Below are positions 57,238-64,000 of a stretch of 64,000 nucleotides of DNA, one piece after another. The stretch covers positions 62,001 through 126,000 of the forward strand of contig CACHDI010000004.1 of the NCBI GenBank assembly GCA_902578545.1, read 5' to 3'. The translations under genes were made by a program, and so were the position numbers. Below the pieces are notes generated by a model that saw only the letters and a list, made by a program, of their open reading frames with translations, was not told where the DNA came from and did not search any database. The DNA is from an uncultured Alphaproteobacteria bacterium. GTDB taxonomy: Bacteria > Pseudomonadota > Alphaproteobacteria > Rhodobacterales > Rhodobacteraceae. Each line of letters starts with the position of its first letter. Within the stretch, counting starts at the first letter, position 1.

Positions 57238-58536
57238 ATGATTGATAGATATTCTCGTAAAGTAATGACCGATATTTGGTCAGATCAAAAAAAATATGAA
57301 ATATGGTATGAAATAGAGCGTTATGCATGTGAAGCCCAAGCTAATTTGGGAGTAATACCAAAAGAAATTATTAATACACTAGATCAAAATAAATATATCA
57401 TATTTGATGCAAAACGAATAAATGAAATTGAAAAAGAAACAAAACATGATGTTATCGCTTTTCTTACATTTCTTTCAGAAATAATTGGTGACCATGCTAG
57501 ATTTATTCATCAAGGAATGACTTCTTCTGACATATTGGATACATGCTTTTCTATTCAATTATTTAGATCATCTGAGTTATTAATTGAGGATTTAAAAACT
57601 CTTCTTAAAAAAATAAAAAATCTAGCCTTTAAACATAAATTTACAAAATGTATAGGTAGAAGTCATGGTATTCATGCAGAACCAACAACTTTTGGTTTAA
57701 AAATGGCTCAGGCTTATACTGAGATGAATAGAAATCTTACAAGACTAAAAACTGCAAGCGAAGAAATAAGAGTTGGTGCCATTTCTGGAGCTGTAGGAAA
57801 TTACTCAAGTATTGATCCTAAAGTCGAAGAATATGTTTGTAAGAAATTGGGTCTTAAGGTTGAAGAAATTTCTACTCAAATAATACCAAGAGATCGTCAT
57901 GCGGCATTTTTTTCTACACTATCTGTAATTGCGTCTTCTATAGAACGTTTAGCTGTAGAAATCAGACACCTTCAACGCACTGAAATTATGGAAGTATCTG
58001 AATTTTTTTCTAAAGGACAAAAAGGTTCTAGTGCAATGCCTCATAAAAAAAATCCTATTCATTCAGAAAATTTAACTGGATTGTCTAGATTAATTAGAAT
58101 GAGTGTGATTCCTTCATTAGAAAATATTGCACTTTGGCATGAACGAGATATTTCTCATAGTTCTGTTGAGAGAGTAATTGGACCCGATACTACAGTAATT
58201 TTAGATTTTGCATTAACAAGATTATCTTTTCTTATGGAAAATCTTATTGTTTATCCTGAAAATATGGAAAAAAACCTCTATAAATTGAATGGTGTTATAT
58301 TTTCTCAAAATGTTCTTCTAAAGCTTACTCAAAAAGGAATGAGTAGAGAAGAATCATATAAAATTGTTCAAAAAAATGCATTAAAAGCTATAGATGATGA
58401 TGTATCTTTCAAAGATTTGTTGTTAAATGATAAAGAAACTATGAATGTATTATCCCCAAAAGAGTTAGATCAAATTTTTGACATTTCACGGTATTTTAAA
58501 CATGTTGATACCGTTTATAAAAGAATTTTTAGTTAA
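57238..58536 (+). CDS. purB: Adenylosuccinate lyase
   Basis: Acts twice in purine synthesis: SAICAR to AICAR and adenylosuccinate to AMP. The fumarase-superfamily signature GSSAMPHKKNP (flexible loop with the catalytic serine) and the histidine blocks GRSHGIHAEPTTFG and HQGMTSSDILDT are present. 432 residues is the short PurB type common outside enterics. It starts 6 bp after miaA and leads into purC, purS and purQ. Confidence 0.97.
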   Translation: MIDRYSRKVMTDIWSDQKKYEIWYEIERYACEAQANLGVIPKEIINTLDQNKYIIFDAKRINEIEKETKHDVIAFLTFLSEIIGDHARFIHQGMTSSDILDTCFSIQLFRSSELLIEDLKTLLKKIKNLAFKHKFTKCIGRSHGIHAEPTTFGLKMAQAYTEMNRNLTRLKTASEEIRVGAISGAVGNYSSIDPKVEEYVCKKLGLKVEEISTQIIPRDRHAAFFSTLSVIASSIERLAVEIRHLQRTEIMEVSEFFSKGQKGSSAMPHKKNPIHSENLTGLSRLIRMSVIPSLENIALWHERDISHSSVERVIGPDTTVILDFALTRLSFLMENLIVYPENMEKNLYKLNGVIFSQNVLLKLTQKGMSREESYKIVQKNALKAIDDDVSFKDLLLNDKETMNVLSPKELDQIFDISRYFKHVDTVYKRIFS

Positions 58537-58569
58537 ATTTAATAAGATAAAAAAACTTTAATTTTAAAT

Positions 58570-59286
58570 ATGACTTTTCAAAAAAAAATATATGAGGGTA
58601 AGGCAAAAATCATTTTTTCTGGACCTAAAGAAAATACGCTTATTCAATATTTTAAAGATGATGTAACTGCTTTTAATGCAAAAAAATTTAAAGTTCTTGA
58701 GGGTAAAGGTGTAATCAATAATCTAATATCTGAGTATTTAATGCAGATATTATCTAATAATCAGATCCCAAATCATTTCATAAAAAAAATAAGCAATAGA
58801 GAACAATTAATACATCAATGTAAGATTATTCCTTTAGAGGTTGTCGTTAGGAATATAGCTGCAGGTTCAATTTGTAAAAGATTAGGAATAAAAGAAGGAA
58901 AAATTTTTAAAGATCCAATAATTGAGTTTTATTATAAAAATGACGAATTCAATGATCCTATTGTTAATAATAGTCATATAATAACTTTTGGATGGTCTGA
59001 TAAAGAAGAGTTGTTTAAAATCAACGAAATATCACTTAAAGTTAATAAAATTCTTAAAAAAAAATTTGAAGAAATTTCTATTTCTTTAATTGATTTTAAA
59101 TTAGAATTTGGAAGAAAAACTTCTGATGATTCTTTGTTAGTTGCGGATGAAATAAGTCCTGATTCTTGCCGCTTATGTGATTTAAATAATAAAGAAAAAT
59201 TTGATAAGGATATCTTTCGATATGATAAAGGTAACCTAGTGGAGGCTTACAAAAAATTATTAATTAGACTAGGAATAAAAAAATAA
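58570..59286 (+). CDS. purC: SAICAR synthase
   Basis: Phosphoribosylaminoimidazole-succinocarboxamide synthase, which couples aspartate to CAIR with ATP. Motifs: KIYEGKAKIIF, VEVVVRNIAAGS-type block EVVVRNIAAGSICKRLG, DFKLEFGR and DEISPDSCRL. 238 residues matches the bacterial enzyme. Translation is likely independent of purB (33-bp gap). It precedes purS. Confidence 0.97.
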   Translation: MTFQKKIYEGKAKIIFSGPKENTLIQYFKDDVTAFNAKKFKVLEGKGVINNLISEYLMQILSNNQIPNHFIKKISNREQLIHQCKIIPLEVVVRNIAAGSICKRLGIKEGKIFKDPIIEFYYKNDEFNDPIVNNSHIITFGWSDKEELFKINEISLKVNKILKKKFEEISISLIDFKLEFGRKTSDDSLLVADEISPDSCRLCDLNNKEKFDKDIFRYDKGNLVEAYKKLLIRLGIKK

Positions 59287-59319
59287 TTCAAATTATGTAT
59301 TTGTATAAGGTTAAATTTA

Positions 59320-59559
59320 ATGAAAGTAAGGGTAAATATAATTTTAAAACCAAGTGTCCTAGACCCACAAGGTCAAGCTGTAGCTAATTCTTTGATAGGA
59401 CAAGGCTTTAACAATATAAAAAATGTAAGACAAGGCAAAATTCTAGATATAGAATTTAATTCTAACGAAGTTGATATGAATATGATAAATGAAATGTGTG
59501 AAGGTTTTTTAACCAACCCTCTAGTAGAAGATTATGCCATAGAGGAAATAAATATGTAA
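59320..59559 (+). CDS. purS: Phosphoribosylformylglycinamidine synthase subunit PurS
   Basis: Small structural subunit of the three-part FGAM synthase (PurS/PurQ/PurL small type), which bridges PurL and PurQ. The block LKPSVLDPQGQAVANSL and the C-terminal NPLVEDYAIE are diagnostic. 79 residues. It is 2 bp upstream of purQ. Presence of purS implies a short PurL elsewhere; purL, often next, is not found in this window. Confidence 0.96.
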   Translation: MKVRVNIILKPSVLDPQGQAVANSLIGQGFNNIKNVRQGKILDIEFNSNEVDMNMINEMCEGFLTNPLVEDYAIEEINM

Positions 59560-59561
59560 CT

Positions 59562-60218
59562 ATGAAGATTGGTATTGTAGTATTTCCTGGATCTAATTGT
59601 GATAATGATTTATTTCGTGCTTTTGAAAAGCAAAAACTGTATAAAGTTATCTTTCTATGGCATAAAGATACAGATTTACCAAAAGATTTAGATTTGTGTG
59701 CAATTCCAGGTGGGTTTTCATTTGGTGACTATCTAAGAACTGGTGCAATTGCATCAAAGTCCCCTATAATTAATTCAATAATCAAATTTGCAAACTCAGG
59801 ACGATTTGTTTTGGGTATATGTAATGGTTTTCAAATTCTTTGTGAAACTGGATTGCTTCCTGGTATTCTTTTGAGAAATACATCAACAAAGTTCGTTTGT
59901 AAAAATCAAATTCTCAAAGTTTGTAATTCCAATACATCTTTTTCAAAATTATATAACGAAAATGAAGAGGTTAACTTTCCTATAGCACATCATGATGGTA
60001 ATTATTTTGTAAATAATGAAACAAAAAAAATGATTTATGACAATAATCAAATAGCATTTAAATATCATAAAAATAATCCAAATGGATCTGTAGACAACAT
60101 TGCAGGTATTTATTCTCAAAATCATAGGATATTAGGCTTAATGCCACATCCAGAAAGAAGAGTAAGTAGTGAAATAGGTTTAGACGGAGAAAGATTATTT
60201 AGAAGTTTAAATATATGA
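59562..60218 (+). CDS. purQ: Phosphoribosylformylglycinamidine synthase subunit PurQ
   Basis: Glutaminase subunit supplying ammonia to PurL. Nucleophile C87 in LGICNGFQIL, catalytic H196/E198 in MPHPERR, and the N-terminal FPGSNCDND block. 218 residues is the standalone form. It ends the rightward purine run; the next gene, msrP, converges on it after 11 bp, and no purL follows. Confidence 0.96.
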   Translation: MKIGIVVFPGSNCDNDLFRAFEKQKLYKVIFLWHKDTDLPKDLDLCAIPGGFSFGDYLRTGAIASKSPIINSIIKFANSGRFVLGICNGFQILCETGLLPGILLRNTSTKFVCKNQILKVCNSNTSFSKLYNENEEVNFPIAHHDGNYFVNNETKKMIYDNNQIAFKYHKNNPNGSVDNIAGIYSQNHRILGLMPHPERRVSSEIGLDGERLFRSLNI

Positions 60219-60229
60219 AGCTTATAAAA

Positions 60230-61198
60230 TTATCTAAATAATCTATCTCCTAAATTAGAAAAGTTGGAATAAAGAGCTGAAACTTCCGGACCATAGCCAT
60301 TATAAATTTCTGTTTCACGTTCCCCTCCTCCTAATATCCTTTCTGTTTTTTGTGACCATCTTGGGTGATCTACTGCTGGATTTACATTTGCCCAAAAACC
60401 ATACTCATTAGATGCTAAATTTTCCCAAAAACTTACTGGACGTTTGTCGGTAAATTCTATTCCTTCAATTGATTTTATGGATTTAAAACCATATTTCCAA
60501 GGCAAATGTAACCTAATGGGAGCTCCAAATTGATTGTGAAGATTTTTTCCATAAGCACCAAATACTAAAAAAGAAAGATCATTTTTAGCCTCTTCTAATG
60601 TTAAACCTTCAGTGTAGGGCCATGGGTACCATCTAGCTTTTTGTTCAGTTGCTATTTTAGGATCATAAAAAGTAGTAAATTTTATATATTTTGCCGAAGA
60701 TAATGGTTTACAAAGCTTTAAAAGCTTAGACATCTGAAAACCTAACCACGGAACTACCATGGACCATGCTTCCACACAACGATGTCGATAAATTCTTTCT
60801 TCAAGTTTGAATTTATTTATTAAATCTTCTACTTCAAAAGTTAAGGGTTTTTCTACCAATCCAGTAATTTTTAATTTCCAATTTTTTGTTTCTAATTTTT
60901 GAGCCTCTTTCCAAATATTTTTAGTAGATCCAAACTCAAAAAAATTATTGTACTTGGTACTAAGATTTTCTGGAGTGATATTTGAAAGTATATGGTATTT
61001 TTTATTTATTTGAAATTTTAAAAAATTTTCATTATTTTGATTAGCATCCAAATCTTTACCTAGAAAATTATATAATAAAGCGGTAGACCCTAAAATACTT
61101 GAAGAATTTTTAATAAATTTTCTTCTATTTAAATATAGTTGCTCGTTCGTGACTTGGTTTTCTTTAATTTGCCATCTAGGCTTATTTTGAATATACAT
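60230..61198 (-). CDS. msrP: Protein-methionine-sulfoxide reductase catalytic subunit MsrP
   Basis: Periplasmic molybdoenzyme that repairs oxidised methionines in envelope proteins (YedY family). The N-terminus carries a Tat-type signal with RR at 25-26 in NRRKFIKN. The molybdenum-ligating cysteine is C141 in YRHRCVEAW, followed by the family blocks LPWKYGFKSIKSI and WSQKTERILGG-like end. 322 residues. The heme membrane partner msrQ is not adjacent. moaC and moeA in this window would supply its cofactor. Confidence 0.94.
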   Translation of the reverse strand: MYIQNKPRWQIKENQVTNEQLYLNRRKFIKNSSSILGSTALLYNFLGKDLDANQNNENFLKFQINKKYHILSNITPENLSTKYNNFFEFGSTKNIWKEAQKLETKNWKLKITGLVEKPLTFEVEDLINKFKLEERIYRHRCVEAWSMVVPWLGFQMSKLLKLCKPLSSAKYIKFTTFYDPKIATEQKARWYPWPYTEGLTLEEAKNDLSFLVFGAYGKNLHNQFGAPIRLHLPWKYGFKSIKSIEGIEFTDKRPVSFWENLASNEYGFWANVNPAVDHPRWSQKTERILGGGERETEIYNGYGPEVSALYSNFSNLGDRLFR

Positions 61199-61221
61199 TT
61201 ACCTTCAGAATACCAGAAAAA

Positions 61222-61929
61222 TTAATTACTTATCATTTGGTTATGTTTCTTTTTCATAAAATCTTTTGCAGTTTCAACTGCCATTGCTGCGTCTCGACAA
61301 TAAGCATCTGCACCAATTGCCTTTCCAAATTCCTCATTTAAAGGAGCTCCACCTACGAGAATTATGTAATTATCTCTAATACCTTTTTCTACAAGACAAT
61401 CAATTACGACTTTCATATACGGCATTGTTGTTGTTAACAATGCAGACATTCCTAAAATGTCAGGTTTTTCATTTTCTAAAGCTGATAAATAGTTTTCAAC
61501 GGGATTGTTAATTCCTAAATCAATAACTTCAAAACCAGCTCCTTCCATCATCATAGAAACAAGATTTTTCCCAATATCGTGAATATCTCCTTTAACTGTT
61601 CCAATAACCATTTTTCCCAGTCTTGGGGCACCTGTTTCAATTAAAAGAGGTTTAAGTATAGCCATACCTCCTTTCATTGCGTTTGCAGCTAAAAGTACTT
61701 CTGGTACAAATAAAATTCCATCTCTAAAGTCTATTCCCACAATTCTCATACCTTCTACGAGAACTTTTGTTAAAATGTCATAAGGTTGCCAATTTCTTTC
61801 TAAGAAAATATTCACACCCTCCTCTATCTCTTCTTTTAAACCATCATATAAGTCATCATGCATTTGCAGCATTAACTCATCATCATTTAATTCAGATAAG
61901 ATAATTTCTTCATCTTCTATATTTTCCAT
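61222..61929 (-). CDS. Corrinoid (B12-binding) protein of a methyltransferase system
   Basis: Belongs to the MtbC/MtmC-type cognate corrinoid proteins. A helical cap domain (about 20-95) precedes the Rossmann B12 domain with the lower-ligand motif DIHDIG (D115, H117, G120), then SALLTTTMPYMK and GGAPLNEEFG. 235 residues is typical. It should carry a methyl group between a substrate-specific methyltransferase and tetrahydrofolate or coenzyme partners. No MtgB/MttB-type methyltransferase or reactivase lies beside it, so substrate is unknown. Flanked by msrP and a 144-bp spacer. Confidence 0.88.
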   Translation of the reverse strand: MENIEDEEIILSELNDDELMLQMHDDLYDGLKEEIEEGVNIFLERNWQPYDILTKVLVEGMRIVGIDFRDGILFVPEVLLAANAMKGGMAILKPLLIETGAPRLGKMVIGTVKGDIHDIGKNLVSMMMEGAGFEVIDLGINNPVENYLSALENEKPDILGMSALLTTTMPYMKVVIDCLVEKGIRDNYIILVGGAPLNEEFGKAIGADAYCRDAAMAVETAKDFMKKKHNQMISN

Positions 61930-62073
61930 TTAGACACCAAAATCTATTTGAATATAAGTATATTTAAATTTAATTTATGTTTAAACATACATGAATTATA
62001 TTTCGACATTTCCTAATACAAAAACGACCTAATATATAAAAATTTTTAATATAATTTTAATTAAAATTGTTTT

Positions 62074-62493
62074 TTAGGAATTAGTTAAAAAATCTTTTAT
62101 CTTTAAAATAATAGAATTTAATCCATTTGATCGTTGTGAAGATATATGTTCTTTTAAATTTAATAATTCAAGTTTTCTATAAGGGTCAATATTACTAGCT
62201 TCCTGAATTTCAGTTTCATTATAAATTGTTGTTAGTATTTTTATTAGACCTCGAACTATCATTGCATCAGAATCTCCTTTAAATGAAAAGATTTTTTGAT
62301 CATTCATTTCTACGATTTTTGGATAAAACCAAACTTGACTTGCACAACCAATAACTCGGTAATCTTCATTTCGAAATTCTTCGGGATATTTTTCTAATTC
62401 CTTACCAATATCAATTATATAACGATATTTATCTTCCCAATTTTCTAAAAAGTTAAAATCTTCTAATATATTTTCAAAATTTATTGTTTTCAT
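62074..62493 (-). CDS. sufE: Cysteine desulfuration protein SufE
   Basis: Sulfur acceptor that stimulates the SufS desulfurase in iron-sulfur cluster assembly. The acceptor cysteine is C50 in YRVIGCASQVW, in the usual mobile loop; RGLIKILTTIY and the C-terminal helices match the family. 139 residues. It is distant from any suf operon here; a solitary sufE beside rnd is plausible. Lipoyl synthase (lipA) depends on such clusters. Confidence 0.93.
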   Translation of the reverse strand: MKTINFENILEDFNFLENWEDKYRYIIDIGKELEKYPEEFRNEDYRVIGCASQVWFYPKIVEMNDQKIFSFKGDSDAMIVRGLIKILTTIYNETEIQEASNIDPYRKLELLNLKEHISSQRSNGLNSIILKIKDFLTNS

Positions 62494-62510
62494 ACATTAC
62501 CTATATCGTA

Positions 62511-63668
62511 TCATTTTTTTAATTTAATTAGATCCAATCCTTGTTTACCTATATATATGGCAATTTCACCATTTTTTAACCCTATTGCTTCTTTTCCAAA
62601 AACATCAAAGCGCCAACCCTTCAAAGCTGGTATATTGTAGTTTTCATTCAATACAAGATCTTCTAGATCTTGGTTAGAGGCAATAAGTCTTGTTGGAATT
62701 TTATATTCATTACATTTAAATTTTAACATAATTTTTAAAAGGTCTATAATTTCAAGTAATTTTTCATTAGTTTCTTTTATAACTGAATTTTTGATTTTGT
62801 CTTTTTTTAAAAAACTTTCAATAATTATATAAATTTTTTTTGCATAAATATCTTTCAATTCATTTTTTGAAAATAGAGGTATATTTTCAAAATCTTCAAA
62901 TTTTTGTGGTAATTTTTTAATAAGATTTATTAAATTAACATCTTTAATTACTTGATTTCTGGGTAAATTAAATTTTTTTGCAATTTTTTCTCTTATATCA
63001 AGTAATTCATAAATTAAATTTTTATTTGTAGAGGTTTTATTAAATCTTATTTTTTTATAAATTGATGCTAGATTGTGATCATAAGTATTTTTTTTTGTTA
63101 ATTTTTGATTTTCTTCTTTAATCCAATCATTTCTATTAAGCTTTTTAAGTAATTCCTTTTGTTTTTCATATATATCACATAAATAAAACACATCGTTGGC
63201 GGCATAATTAATTTGAGATTTTGACAAAGGTCTTTTTGACCAATCCATGTATTGATATGTTTTATCAATTTTTACATTTAAAAAATTCATTGCTAAATTT
63301 TCATAGCTTTCCTGATCTCCAATACCACAAACCATTGCTGCAACTTGTGTATCGAAAATATTTTGAGGTAAAAAACTAAATAAATTCAAAAAAATTTCAC
63401 AATCTTGTCTTCCAGCATGGAGGACTTTTGTTATTTTTTTATTTTTTAGAATATCAATAAAGGGTTCATAATTTATTTTTTTTTTGAAAACATCTAAAAC
63501 AATGATATTCTTATCATTGTTTTTTTTATATGCTAATTGAAGTAAACAAAGTTCAGGGAAATATGTATTAATCCTTACAAATTCTGTGTCAATAGCTACA
63601 TAATTTGAGTTTTGAGTTATTTCACCACAAAATTTATTCAATTTATCCGATGAAGATGTAAATATCAT
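62511..63668 (-). CDS. rnd: Ribonuclease D
   Basis: 3'-5' exoribonuclease processing tRNA and other stable RNA ends. DEDD exonuclease motifs: Exo I D27/E29 (VAIDTEFVR), Exo II HAGRQDCEIF and Exo III INYAANDVFYL. An HRDC-like helical region follows at about 205-290. 385 residues is usual. It is 17 bp from sufE and divergent-free; aroB lies upstream on the same strand. Confidence 0.95.
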   Translation of the reverse strand: MIFTSSSDKLNKFCGEITQNSNYVAIDTEFVRINTYFPELCLLQLAYKKNNDKNIIVLDVFKKKINYEPFIDILKNKKITKVLHAGRQDCEIFLNLFSFLPQNIFDTQVAAMVCGIGDQESYENLAMNFLNVKIDKTYQYMDWSKRPLSKSQINYAANDVFYLCDIYEKQKELLKKLNRNDWIKEENQKLTKKNTYDHNLASIYKKIRFNKTSTNKNLIYELLDIREKIAKKFNLPRNQVIKDVNLINLIKKLPQKFEDFENIPLFSKNELKDIYAKKIYIIIESFLKKDKIKNSVIKETNEKLLEIIDLLKIMLKFKCNEYKIPTRLIASNQDLEDLVLNENYNIPALKGWRFDVFGKEAIGLKNGEIAIYIGKQGLDLIKLKK

Positions 63669-63727
63669 TTTTTTTAATTTATAAAGTTTTTATACATACA
63701 CTTAATCATTCTTGATTGATATAGCAA

Positions 63728-64000
63728 TTAACCTTTAATAGAGTTAGTCAATATTTTTTTTACTATATCAGCATCTACATCCTTCTGAATAAGACCTGCT
63801 CCAATTCTTTTTAATAAGATAAAATTTAATTTTTTATTAACAACTTTTTTATCTTGATACATAATATTTAATAATTTTTGAGCAGTAAAATTATTGATAT
63901 TTGTTTGTTTAATTTCAGTATAATAATTCAATCTTTTGAAGTGATTTATTATTCTTTCACATTGCTTTGAGTTGATTAAATTTAATTTTCTACTCAATTT
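63728..64000 (-). CDS. aroB: 3-dehydroquinate synthase, C-terminal fragment (cut by window end)
   Basis: Last 90 or so residues of AroB, second enzyme of the shikimate pathway, reaching the right edge of the window; the 5' part is outside. The visible part has the AroB tail pattern: a helical SRKLNLINSKQCERI segment, then FTAQKLLNIMYQDKKVVNKKLNFILLKRIG, i.e. the MxxDKK...G.L.FILL family block, and a final helix. The apparent ATG at 63997 is internal and not a start. Moderate certainty because the catalytic part is not visible. Confidence 0.8.
   Translation of the reverse strand, partial: KLSRKLNLINSKQCERIINHFKRLNYYTEIKQTNINNFTAQKLLNIMYQDKKVVNKKLNFILLKRIGAGLIQKDVDADIVKKILTNSIKG

Overview
The window is a gene-dense, strongly AT-rich (roughly 30% GC by eye) chromosomal segment of an alphaproteobacterium. 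The neighbourhoods are classic alphaproteobacterial ones: dxr-rseP-bamA-skp-fabZ-lpxA-lpxI-lpxB; ppiD-trpE-trpG-trpD-trpC-moaC-moeA-lexA-gltX-gltA; ntrB-ntrC-ntrY-ntrX-trkA-hfq-hflX. It also carries an NDUFA12 homologue, and lexA has a GTTC-N7-GTTC SOS box, the operator type of this class. Short spacers, many overlapping genes, extreme AT richness and missing usual neighbours (no comEC beside lexA, no aroQ beside accB, no mazG after hflX at these loci) suggest a streamlined, probably marine free-living lineage. This placement is inference; no 16S gene is present.

Layout. 1-8.6 kb (+): isoprenoid and envelope genes (dxr partial, rseP, bamA, skp, fabZ, lpxA, lpxI, lpxB). 8.6-19.7 kb (-): gltA, gltX, lexA, moeA, moaC, trpC/D/G/E and the periplasmic chaperone ppiD, with a possible 40-codon membrane microprotein on the other strand between trpG and trpE. 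19.8-24.6 kb: parE, a DUF3445 (heme-dependent N-demethylase family) gene, glnA and glnB. 24.9-29.2 kb (+): tRNA-Leu(UAG), tig, clpP, clpX, an NDUFA12-like gene and an MCE-domain gene. 29.2-35.0 kb (-): aat, accC, accB, a DsbA-like thiol oxidoreductase and rne. 35.3-43.7 kb: a GT51 glycosyltransferase with an eroded penicillin-binding domain, prfB, bactofilin, bcp, queA, lpd, lipA and a Coq10-type gene. 43.7-45.9 kb (-): pncC/cinA, pgpA, ispF, ispD. 46.0-55.7 kb (+): ntrB/C/Y/X, trkA, hfq, hflX and a small DUF4177-like gene. 55.7-56.3 kb: empty, very AT-rich, with a TAGA microsatellite. 56.3-60.2 kb (+): miaA, purB, purC, purS, purQ. 60.2-64 kb (-): msrP, an orphan corrinoid protein, sufE, rnd and the 3' end of aroB.

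The genes mostly form housekeeping modules: lipid A and outer-membrane biogenesis, tryptophan and molybdenum-cofactor synthesis (msrP is a likely cofactor user), nitrogen control (glnB, glnA, two Ntr two-component systems), ClpXP proteolysis, fatty-acid carboxylation and purine synthesis.

I did not find an obvious new defence or mobile system, CRISPR array, prophage or IS element. The most unusual signals are: NtrC and NtrX that both lack the GAFTGA loop needed to contact sigma-54, beside a glnB promoter that looks sigma-70-like; a class A PBP homologue whose transpeptidase active site has lost SxxK and KTG; an aat gene whose conserved N-terminus has no canonical start codon; an empty 584-bp gap with a tetranucleotide microsatellite; a cluster of three dyads upstream of rne; and the trpG/trpE microprotein candidate.
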